From Ceratobasidium sp. AG-K (taxonomy: Eukaryota > Basidiomycota > Agaricomycetes > Cantharellales > Ceratobasidiaceae): 64,000 nt of DNA. Each line of letters starts with the position of its first letter. Positions within the stretch are counted from its first letter, which is position 1. The stretch covers positions 4,960,001-5,024,000 of the forward strand of contig JAWNGF010000002.1 in the NCBI GenBank assembly GCA_037039685.1. The letters run 5' to 3'. The position numbers and the translations under genes were made by a program. The notes under the pieces are model-generated. The model had not been told where the DNA came from. It searched no databases and was given only the letters and a program-made list of their open reading frames with translations. Shown here piece after piece: positions 32,736-42,958 of the stretch.

Positions 32736-34218
32736 ATGCCCCCGCTCCCTGGGACGTTTCCCCTGCATCCTTCGACGCTCCCACCCGACAGCGCACGTCA
32801 AAAGTCGCTGAACCCCCGCCAGCCGATGTACCAGCCGCCCCTCGCTCCCCAGACCCACCCGTCCAACCTGCGCGAGTACCCGTACAGTTCGCATGCACCC
32901 AGCTATCGCACTCAACAGCCCGGACCAGGTAGGCCACTTTTCGTTAGTTGACATTGGCTGACGTGGACTAGCTGAAGCCTCTGGGTCCATCAACGAGGAA
33001 CCCAAGAAAGACAAGAAACGGCGGGAAATGGCCGACCGGGTCGCTCGCTTTGCCGATTCACGCCGCGACGAGTGAGTCCATCGTCCTGGATATGGCTTGG
33101 CTGACCGTGCAGGCGAGCGTTTGTCGAGCAGCAAAACGCTCTCCGGGCCTCGGCCCACCAGCTCTACACGCACCCCAACACACACCCCGAGTTCTCCCTC
33201 AAGCTCTATCCCATCACTCTCGAACGCACGGCCAACCTCCACCGCATAGAGGCTGCTGAACAAGCCGGGATCGCACGAGGTATGATTCACGCTGTGCACT
33301 GAACCACGCTTATCCCCGACAGCCGAAGCCGCGTACGAAGAGGAAATCGAGAAAACCGAAGACGAGTGGAAGCGCCAGCGAGATCGCCTCCGTGAACGCA
33401 TGCTCGAGTCTATCGAGGAGCGTCGGCGCAAGGCCCGCGAGGAAAAGGACGGCGAAGGGGCTGGAGGTGCGCCTATCCTGACTTGACTTGTTTATTGCTG
33501 ACATCACGCAACAGAAAGCATCCTCGATCCACAGAGCCGGCCCCATGCCACACGCAACTCGAGACACGGCCAAGGTATATCCACACCCACCTTGAGTGAA
33601 CCCAGCGGTGGAGCCACTCTGGGAAACACACTCATCTCGAGCAACACCACTGCCGGAATGGTTCATTACCCGTGGGCGTTATCGGGTCCTCCCGTCCCAG
33701 GTCCGTCCACTCGTCATCCCTCGACTGCTGCTCACCCTAGTCAACAGAAGACCTGACCTCGCCGTTTCCACTCGCACTCACCTCGCTCGCTCCGCCCAAT
33801 GCGTTTACGGTCAACGCCAAAGGCAAACGTGTCAAGGACAACAAGACCATCGGCGCCATGGATCTCTCCGTCAGCAAGGCCCTCGCCCCCGCGCGCACCG
33901 GCTGGACAGGTGGCTGGGGCACGGGGACCACCAGCCAAAGCAACGGTGGCGGCCCCGACGTGGGCATGGCCTGCCTGAAATTGATGGGCAGGGCCGTCAC
34001 CATGCTCGCGCCCGCCAAAGACCACGAAATTGAAGCTGATTGGTGCGTTCACGCCTCCAAATCTCCTCTTCCAACAGCTAGCTTATATGATTGCAGAACG
34101 AAATCCGCCGCGGTCTCAAACGACGACGAACAGCCGCACCCGGTGCCACCGCCGATGACCTTAAACTTATGATCCATGTTTATGTTACCACACCTTTTGT
34201 ACACTACGGCTGGCTGTA
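32736..34218 (+). CDS. Sds3-like subunit of a Rpd3/Sin3 histone deacetylase complex
   Basis: Eight or so short exons. The Pro-rich start (MPPLPGTFPLHPSTLPPD) is followed by KKDKKRREMADRVARF, then NTHPEFSLKLYPITLERTA and the long charged coiled coil EAAYEEEIEKTEDEWKRQRD / RLRERMLESIEERRRKAREE, characteristic of the Sds3/BRMS1 family that bridges subunits of Sin3-HDAC complexes. The C-terminal part has GRAVTMLAPAKDHEIEAD and NEIRRGLKRRR. The last splice (34043-34096 by canonical GT-AG) reads TG|A, giving a stop at 34097. The frame that keeps NEIRRGLKRRRTAAP runs to 34218. I give the longer span; the end is uncertain. Confidence 0.7.
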
Positions 34219-34226
34219 AATGTAGA

Positions 34227-36140
34227 CTAGATTCCAGACTCGACCGCCTGTCCCACCCGACACACCACCGCCTCGGATCCCCACTGACCGACGATACTCG
34301 CACCGACCGGCCACCCATCCGCACCCTGTCCGCACGGGACAGACAGGGCAGGGAGCCCAGCGAGCGAGGCGGGGACGGTGAGCACGTCTTGCACGTATGC
34401 GTCAATACTCGGCCCGGTCCGGTCCAACACTGGCGCCGTCTGAATCGCCGACGGATGCACCAATACGTCGACCCCCCCGTTCGCGCCCGGTTGGTCTCGA
34501 AGCAACGCCCGCGCCGCAAACACGCGATCGAAATCCCGTCGGACGAGCGCGCGGACGCGTTGGGCTTGGAGAAAGTAGTTCTCAAACGCGCTGCGGCGGT
34601 TAGATGCGTCGTGGATGTGGCGAGGGACTCACTCGGCCGAGAGCGCATATGTCCCGAGCAGGATGCGTCGTTTGGCTTCGGCGCCGAATCCGGCGGTCCG
34701 CGTCGCTGCGTACGCGTTGGACGCTTGTCGGAGGTCTGTACCCTGTGTACGTCCTCTCGCAGTCCTACGCCGATGAGTCGAGTCGAGTGGGTGATGTCAA
34801 GGACATACCGTATTGGATCCCGTCGTATCTCGCCAAATTACTGCTCGCTTCTGCGCTCGCTAGGACATAATACGCGCTCAGTGCATAGGACGTGCTTGGC
34901 AACGAGACCGGGACGAGTTCAGCGCCGTTTGAGCGAAGACGGGCGAGGAGCGAGCGAAAGGGTACGAGTGAGGCTTGATCCAACTCGGCGGGGAAGTATT
35001 CCTATGGCTACGTTAGAACAAGTATAACCCAGTCGAGAGGCGCATTTACTTGGGGCACGCCAATCCTTATCCCTTGAAGGGACTCGATCGGGCCAGAAAG
35101 CGACGCGAGCCGAGCGGACGATTCCGATTGGGCAGATTTTCGGAGATCTTCAGGTGCTGATGTCGGGTCTCGTATGTCGTATTGCGAGAGGACGTCTATG
35201 TGTAATGAGTTGGTGTGCATATAGCGATCGAGTTGGACATACCGAATATGGTTTTAGCGTCTGCGACCGTGGAAGCTAGGACGCCTACACAGTCGAGGCT
35301 GTCGGCGTACGATACTACGCCCCATCTGTCATACTTGTTATAAATATATCGAGCTCAGAGATACGGCTACTTACCGACTAATCATCCCATACGACGGCTT
35401 GAACCCAACAACCCCGCAGTATGCGGCCGGCAATCGTATCGAACCACCAGTGTCCGTTCCAAGCGCACTATTCAGCCAAGTTAATCGCCGTTTGAACCTA
35501 ACCCACAGCGAACATACGCAAAGCATAACTTGGCAGCAACCGCCGCTGCACTCCCGCCCGAACTTCCACCCGCCGAGCGCGGTTCGTCGGATTTACTGAG
35601 CGGGTTGACCACTCTTCCAAACGCAGAGTGCACGTTGAGCGACCTGCGCCAGAATGAGTCGTGATTTCTGGGTGTGTGCACACGAAACCCACCCCATGCC
35701 GAATTCGTCACAGTTTGTCTTGCCGGCTATAGCTGCCCCAGCCTTGCGCAAGAGGCCAACGCAGGTCGCATCATAAGGCGGGCGAAAGTCTGTCTTGAAG
35801 TGTTAGAGGGTAGTGCCCAAGTTGGGATACAACGCACCTTGGAGAATCTTGGACGAACATGTCGTGGGCATATCAGAGGTACATATGTTGTCTTTAATAG
35901 CTATCGATTTGCCGGATAATGTTCCGTTGATATTCGACGAGTTGGGCGCAACATCTGTAGACCTGTGTTATTGCGAGAACGACTGGTATCCCCTAAACTA
36001 GGCCCACCAGGACGATAAGTGAATGCATTCCACTTGTCCTCTGCCTCCAAAACGGTCGAATAGGAGCGTTTTGTTTGTTTCAAGTAGTACGCATTCCGAG
36101 TCCGTAGAATGCCAACATTCGTTGGGCGGCGAGGACGCAT
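34227..36140 (-). CDS. gatA: mitochondrial glutamyl-tRNA(Gln) amidotransferase subunit A
   Basis: Amidase-signature enzyme that, with GatB and a GatF/C partner, converts Glu-tRNA(Gln) to Gln-tRNA(Gln) in mitochondria (yeast Her2). About nine exons. The start [20 protein letters not shown] fits a presequence. The catalytic triad is complete: Lys in [10 protein letters not shown], cis-Ser in [13 protein letters not shown] and nucleophile Ser in [16 protein letters not shown]. Downstream are [57 protein letters not shown] and [19 protein letters not shown], all in family order. The stop at 34227 is only a few bases from the Sds3-like 3' end, so the two genes converge tightly. Fatty-acid amide hydrolases share the fold, but the DGI and PASLAGLPA blocks favour GatA. 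Confidence 0.92.
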
Positions 36141-36520
36141 TGTTAGAGATCCGGTCCAGAACCACCACCTCAAAAGCACTAGTGTTTGAGTATGGTTAGT
36201 GCTTGACTTTAAACGGATTAAATTCAGATCAACTCCGCGGGAACCAGTTAATACTCCGCTCGGGTTGCACGCATGTCGTGGTCGAGTCGGAATTCATCTG
36301 GCTCAAGTTTCCTTTTCCAAACACTGACAAATTCACTGGCCCAACAACTTGGTGGTAAAGAGCATGTGGATTCCCATAATCCTAAGCAATAACTACTAAT
36401 ACATCGTTGCACAAGAATATGACGTACGAACAGAGCAAGACAAGCATACCCGAATCTAGCTACGATGACCAGCGTAGCAGACGAATCGCGAATTAGCAAT
36501 AACCGTAGTGAACTGAAAAG
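36141..36520. other. intergenic, no feature recognised
   Basis: 380 bp between the GatA start and the end of the next minus-strand gene: promoter of gatA and 3' region of its neighbour. I see nothing specific. Confidence 0.45.
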
Positions 36521-38748
36521 TCATGCGAATACAGGTGTATCGAGGCTGTCTTCCGCGTTGATCCACCAATCAACAGTGGTCGGCGCACTTGCTACGCTGT
36601 CTGAGCGTGCCGACCGGCGCACAGGAACGATTTGTGCTCGAGACAAAGGGCGTAAAGGACGCACGTCTTTGGCGAATTTAGGCCGCTCCTGCACTGAGCT
36701 GCCCGTCCGTGAACGCGCACGACCAAAACTGCCCGATGTTGCTGATACTGGAAGTGGAGAGAAGCTCGTGCGGTCACGGGCTGTCGAGGATGGGGTTGGG
36801 AGCTGTCGAGGTTCGATATGCGGGCTTGACGTAGATGTGGACCTCAAGGATGCACGACTTGCTGGACGAGGAATACGTGATCGAGTGATGCTAGGTGTAC
36901 GAGGCGCGGCATTGATGAGTTGACGGGGAATAGCAGGCGCAGGGCAAGGCGGGAGGCCTGATAGGAGCTGCGACGCGACGGGACCACAGTGTTCTGCTCA
37001 TGTCCACTCGGACGGCCTGCAACTAGGGAATTGCCCACGGAACGCTTGTTGATGGCCCGTTTGGCCACGGGCACTGGACCTAGAAGCGGTATTTTGGGCG
37101 CCACGATTCTTGGGAGCTGAGGCGACGGCGACAGGGCCATTGCAGCGACAGACTGGACTCGCCGCAAAGGAGTAAACTTGTCGCGGGGATTCGAACCTGC
37201 CTTTTTCGACGCGCCAGAAAGGATTCGATTGATCTGTGGTATATGAGCCTGGGAACCATCACGGGAAGGTCGAGACGCAGAGGCCGTTCGTGCTAAATCA
37301 TGGATTGGATTACCTCGCTTTGATAGAGAAGCCTGTACACGTTGTAAAGGTGAAGCCCCAGGCCGGCGTAGCTAAAATTTCTTAGTGTCAATGTCAGTTC
37401 AATCAAGCTCAGAAGTCGGCCCACTTTGCATTGTTTAGAATCATTCACAGGTGTTCGAGATGTTTGATAGTTTTGGGAAAGAGTCCCACTTGCGACACGG
37501 GACCGGCCTCCAAGAAGGTGGTACGATAACTTTCTACCCCTAGGAAGCACTTCTCCTGCTTCATGGTCTCCAAAGCTGACATCGGATGGTGTATTGGGAC
37601 GAGAGCTAACCGTTCCTCCGAGCGAGAGACCAAGCCCCAGTCCAGATAGCTCTTGAGTGGTGGAACATTCAGAAACCGTGGCGGCGGTCGTGCAAGATAC
37701 ATGACTGCGTGTACAACTTGCGGATCTTCGCTGAAGGGATGTGGACGGACGGAACTCCAACGGAGAAAGGACACCTCCGCTCGCGGAAGGCGACGGAGTG
37801 ATCGTCTCGCCCTCTACGAATGGGCTAGCTAATCCTTTCTGCTTCGCATCGGGGTTGACAAATATGTCATGAAGACTGTCACGTCGGACTCGGTTTCGCT
37901 GGGCATACAGACATGGAGACATCCCAACGATGGATGAACGCGCATCAGATGCGTCTGAAGCACGCCGAGCCCGAGTGTGTGCGCTGGGCCTGGTGAGAGA
38001 CAGGGGTGTCAACAACCAAGCCGATTCGCCGACATCCGAAGTAGGCGCTCTGGGTGTCCAGATAAGCGGCTCCCGGTGAAGCTACTCGGCGCCATAAGCA
38101 TAATGTGCTTCAGTAGGACCCAGAGGACTCACCTCCCACGCCTTGGCATAAATATCGCGAAGTGTGGCGCCACCCATCGTCTCCGAGGACCTGATGCCGG
38201 CATGTACATCCCCACTGGCATTGGTGCATGTGGCTAAAGGAGAGTCGAAAACGGAAGATTCCATAGCTGCGTCGATACCGTCCTGAAGGACGGCAGCCTC
38301 GGCGACCATGTCTGTGGTCCACCCCCAAAGAGCCGGTGAGCCAGGTAAGAAAGCCCGGCATTCTATTCCATCCTGGTTGATCTCTGCAACACGAGCAGCC
38401 GCTGCCGAGCGAGTGTCAAGTGCTGAACGAAGGTAGTCCAAAAACTGGTTGTCGTAATAAATAGTTGGGATGTGACGTCAGACAGTATCAACAAACCCAT
38501 TGTGTCAAACGTACCTCTTGATTGTTGGTCTGCAATGCGGTCTTTACGGTTTGCCTAGACTCGTCATCCTCGGGTTGTGCAGCCACTGTGAGAGCGAGCT
38601 AGGGGATATGAGAGTGAGCGAGTAATTAATAAGCTGCAACCATCTAGTATACCTTGAGCCAATCCGTCCCGCCGTGGGACTTTGCTTTGCTAGACCCGAG
38701 TCCAAGAAGAGACTGAAAAATGTTGAAGGCAGAATGGAGGAGAGCCAT
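36521..38748 (-). CDS. hypothetical protein with helical N-terminus and disordered tail
   Basis: About six exons. The first encodes MALLHSAFNIFQSLLGLGS; the next ones give LALTVAAQPEDDESRQTVKT and FLDYLRSALDTRSAAAARVA, a helical region with an invariant-looking patch LWGWTTDMVAEAAVLQDGID. From DIYAKAWE on, the protein is Ser/Arg/Pro-rich (LHREPLIWTPRAPTS, ECSTTQELSGLGLGLSLGG, SRAQIVPVRRSARSDS) and ends DWWINAEDSLDTPVFA. It is about 620 residues. I know no family for it. Splice signals and frame continuity support a real gene. The order between GatA and CUL4 suggests no function. Confidence 0.6.
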
Positions 38749-39192
38749 GGTAGAGTCGGGAAGTGTCTAGAGCGGTCGTAACGAGGAAATGAAGTCTAAT
38801 ACAGGAGGTCGTGCCGAATGTTTATGATAGTTCGTTATTGTAAGATGTCTTGAGTCGTTGATGTTGTGTCGTGTCGTGTCGTTACCTTCGTCGGGCGCAC
38901 ATCGGGGGACGTGGTCGACCGGTTGAGGAAAGCCCCACTGGTCCTTTGGTCTTTGGGGTGGTCGTTTAGACCCTGCATGTCAAATATAGTGGTCCGGTGA
39001 CAAACAAAGGTCCCACCCATTCTCAGATTCATTAACCCGCTGCCGCGGGCGGTTCAGACATGCACTTCAAGATTCAGGCAGTGACAAAAATTATCGTTTG
39101 ATTTTTCATTGGTACGAGAGCTTGAGCGGCCGTGCACGCTCGGAATCGCATACATGAACACGCCAACGCGATCACGTGGAACCAACACGAAC
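38749..39192. other. intergenic between hypothetical gene and CUL4
   Basis: 444 bp, both genes on the minus strand. It holds the short GTGTC repeat described separately and TCACGTGG at 39172-39179, just 3' of the cullin stop and about 425 bp upstream of the hypothetical gene's ATG. No ORF of interest. Confidence 0.4.
38866..38880. repeat. three tandem GTGTC units
   Basis: GTGTC occurs three times head to tail, about 120 bp upstream of the ATG at 38748. It is a minor simple repeat that could be chance or a weak promoter element. Confidence 0.6.
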
Positions 39193-42100
39193 CTACGCAA
39201 CATAATGAAACACGCCCTTGTCCTTCTCGTCACGCGAGATATAGTCTTTCTCCTGTAGTTCATCAATGCGCTTCTTGATATCAGCCACTGTGGGCTGGAA
39301 GTGCTTTTCCAAAGCAAGGATGGTCTCTGTTTTTATCTGGATTGCTTTCAGTAACAAGATCCGTGCAAAGCCCCATCCGCTCACCTGTTCGTACGTCAGA
39401 GTCTTCTTAGCTTTCATGATGCGAACAATTGCAGCGTCAATGACATGGTGGCGTCCCTCCAAAATGTCCTTCTCCGCTTCTTGCGTTTCTTCCATCTACG
39501 TCATTGTTAACATAGCACAGCATATATGCGCTGTGTGCTTACCGTCGTCTGTTGCTGGATCGATTGAATCCGGATGTTGCGTTTGCTATCCGTAAAGTCG
39601 GCATTCCACTTGAACTCGTCACTCAACGCAATATCCTTGGCGGTCTTGGGGTTAACTCGCAGCAATATCCGTTTCTTCCCTAGCGCTAGGGACTGCAGTG
39701 TGACCGTAAGGTCCTCCTGGTCTATGTTCGATCAAGTTTCAATCCAAGTGCTATGATCAATACGAGAAGCACTCACTGAGTTGTGTCCGGCTTTGGATGT
39801 CTGCCGCACTAAATTGCTCTTGCTCGTTGAATAGTAACAAGACCAGTGCTTGATACATGCTGATGGATATCTCCTTGTCTCCTTTAGGGAATCGAGATAT
39901 TAAAGTAACTGTTCCCAACGAATGGAACCAAGCCATGCGGTGACGATCATGTTTTGCCTTATAATAAGCTTCGAAACGATGAAGCGCTGCGGCCATCTGT
40001 ACACAGGGCATTGAAACATCCGTATCACTGGTCATCTCTCAAACGACTGACCTTGGGCGGAAGGTCGACGTGTGTAGTTGGAGAGGATCCTTGGCTTTGC
40101 CGCCTGCTTTTGCGGGCTCGCTCGGAGTCTTCTGATTCAAGCATGTTGTTTTCCTTGAAAGATGGCCATTTAGCATGTGTAAGGACCATTACCGTCAGAT
40201 TTCGATCCAGATCATCGGCCGAGTCGTCAATACGACGCTGATAATCCTCCAGCTCAGTGGCAGACGATTGCAAGTCTCTAAACATCACGTCTCCGGCGGA
40301 GAATTCTGGGTCGTAATCTTGACCGCGGTCCGAGTGAGCGCGCATATACCTGGTATCACCTAAGAACTTACCGGTTTTAAGTTTGACTATCAACGTTTTC
40401 TCCATATCATCGTCTGTTGTAGACTTTGTAAGAAGACGTTTCGCCAGCGCCCGAGTATAGATTTCGCGGAAAACGTCCTTGTCTGAGTACAATCGTGAGG
40501 AATTGCCGACTAGGTAAATGGCAATTGTACATACCACGGGTATATCGAGACAAATCGAGAATACCAAAGAGCTTCTCCTTCCAAGCTTGTTCAGTTTCTC
40601 CCCTCTGCCCTCTCCTCATCTCCCGATCCAACGCTTGAGCCATCATAGCACTCGGCACATAATCCCGTGCACTGACTCCCACACTGAACGCATCGTCCAG
40701 AGCTCCAGAAAACGGACCACGATTGGTCTCGCCGAAACATTCTTCCACGACTTCCTTGGCAAAAGACCGCAATGCGACGAGCTGAGGAACAATTTTCTCG
40801 TCCGGGTGAAGGTCCTCTGATTGACCGCGGCTTCGAGCTTTGCTGGTTTTTGCCTTCTTGTTGCCCGTTGTAGCTGCTCCAGCCATGACAATCTCACGAA
40901 CACTCTCCTGTAGAATGTTCTTGAACGCAACCCGAAGGTCGGATAATACACCAGCACGACGATAGAGGTTGCACATGTCTGATAGGGCGGGCTTGTCTCT
41001 AGCGGCCAGTAAAGTTTGAAGGGCTTTGAAAGCAAGCGCCGGGGCCGCATCAGCCAAAAAGGTGTTCTCAGCAGCTTTTCCTATAGGCTCCCATCCTCCT
41101 GGAAGCAGGACAGAACGAGCACGGTCTTCTTCAATCTTGATCTCTTTTATCGCCTGGGCAATGTACTCAGCCGCGGAGAACTGGTCAGCATTTCGGCGCA
41201 CGGCACTCTCGTCAGTCCAATAAGCAATAGTCGCCTCCAAGTAGGGGGCCTCTAGCAGTTTCCCGTACTGGTGTAGAGAAACGAGGCACTTCCGGAGCGT
41301 AACTATCGGCTTACGCCCTTCCTCTCGCTCGTCCTCGGGCTGTTCCCTACGTTAAATGACACTAAATAAACGGGACCATCTCATTGCTCCGGCTGTTAAC
41401 GTACGGATTAAGGCGTTCTTGATTGAGCCATTCCACCAAGCCACTCTGAATCCGTTGTTTGATTAGCGAATGGTTGATTATGTATTCAAAGGTTTCAAGT
41501 CCCAGCTGACTGTCCGGGAATAAGTAAGGGTATTTCAGACATTTACCACTTCGTAACTTACGTGATATTCTTAAGTTTGGGGTGTGAGGGCACGTAGACT
41601 TGATCAACGTCTGATAGCATGCACTGCAGAGTTTTCTGGTACAGTAACGCGATCGTCAGATACCCCACCGGGGCAAATTTGAATATATGTAAAACCACTG
41701 TCACTAACCAAGCGGTTTTCAAACAATTGCCACTGACCCGCAAGAAGATTAAGCCACTCTACTTGACCCACCTCGCTGGACTTTAGTGTGTTCAGGGTTT
41801 TGACTCTGTACTGCTCGAGATGCTGGGTCAAGCTGCGATAGATGTCCTCGCCCATGTCCATTGACCGCACGAGTGTGCGACATGCGTGGTATGCCTCGGT
41901 AATCGACATCGAAATCGTTCCAGACGTATCCAGTGGAAGTGTCGTCCGAATAGCGTTGGCCAATCTTCCAAATAGGGTTTTTGTGTATGATGCTGGTGGT
42001 TCTGTCATAACTATCGCCAAGCAAGGTCAAATGGTCAGACCCCAGTAAGGTGCGAAGAAATGCAAGACGAGCTAACCAGGACCATTGATCAAACTAAGCT

Positions 42101-42269
42101 TTATGGGGCCTCCTGGTTTCGAACTCGTAGATGTAGAGCTACTCCCACGCATTGAGCCTGAAGCTATTGGGTCTAAGCGGGGAATCTTTCGAGGAGGAAG
42201 ATCCCCATCCTTACTCTGCGATGTGAGAAGAGTAAGAGCATCGCCATACTGAGGTAATATTAAACTCAT
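39193..42269 (-). CDS. cullin, CUL4-like
   Basis: Scaffold of a cullin-RING ubiquitin ligase. About ten exons. The N-terminal tail carries a basic KIPRLDPIASGSM and PGGPIKLSLINGP, which fits the DDB1-binding tail of CUL4. Cullin repeats follow (ITEAYHACRTLVRSMDMGED, YHACRTLV helices, YVPSHPKLKNI). The cullin homology domain has DVFREIYTRALAKRLLTKS, DAEKTL-like DDDMEKTLIVKLK, YDPEFSAGDVMFRDL, LTVMVLTHAKWPSF and YYKAKHDRHRMAWFHSLGTV. The neddylation domain is complete: HVIDAAIVRIMKAKKTL (the Lys of VRIMK accepts Nedd8) and IKKRIDELQEKDYISRDE, ending FHYVA. The assignment to CUL4 rather than CUL1/3 is tentative. The ATG at 42269 was preferred; one 39 nt upstream is in frame. Confidence 0.88.
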
Positions 42270-42958
42270 TGAGAATAGGAAGGGTAGTTGCGAATATGCC
42301 CTGTTCAAGTCGTATAAACCAGAGTCGAGTGGACGATTGACCTTGGTGGGGGAGGATGTATCAGCTTCGTGAGCCGATTGTTACATCACGATTTGGTACT
42401 GTTTAGAAGCTGATTGCACCTGTTTCGGTGAACCTCCTAACCCCTTGCTCGAGTTTCTGTTGACTACGCTCGTACTCTGTGGGCTCAACCGTTATTTTGC
42501 GCCATCGATACCACAATCCACCTTACGCACGATCTCATCTCACGCTCTGCGGCTCCGTCACTACTTGGGTGTGAGTGGTATTTCAGATACCGTTTCAATG
42601 TGTCCCGCAGGTTGCTTGTCGGGGATTGGCAAACTAGTCCACACACCTTCACAACTGAAGAGGCTTTGTCACTGGGACTTACATCCGGAAAGCTTATATG
42701 CGCGTGGCGTCGTCTGCCTAGATATGATTCGCTGACATTTATTCCTTGGGTTGGGCTACTCAACCATTTGACCGTTCAGGGCTGTGCCGAAGCAAGTCGA
42801 TGCTCATACAACGCCCGAGCTCCCCAATAACGTAAAAACCCCAAATTCCGAAGAATTATTGCGTTCTCGACCCGTTGCGACCATGTGTTCTGTGAGTGGG
42901 ATTTGCAGGGCGGCATTTGTTGATCTCACATAATCATTGCAAATTGACCTGTCGGAAG
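42270..42958. other. divergent intergenic region CUL4 / acidic protein gene
   Basis: 689 bp upstream of both genes. Short open frames on both strands show no family. A small first exon for the acidic protein (ATGTGTTCT before gtgagt near 42882) is conceivable but the implied intron is too short. No clear promoter element. Confidence 0.35.

Noticed and set aside
34176..35027. Plus-strand frame of 283 codons across the GatA gene
   Set aside because: Antisense shadow of gatA exons; runs through gatA introns without its own splice logic.
37190..37215. tRNA-like GGGATTCGAACC
   Set aside because: It is inside a coding exon of the hypothetical minus-strand gene and lacks cloverleaf pairing.
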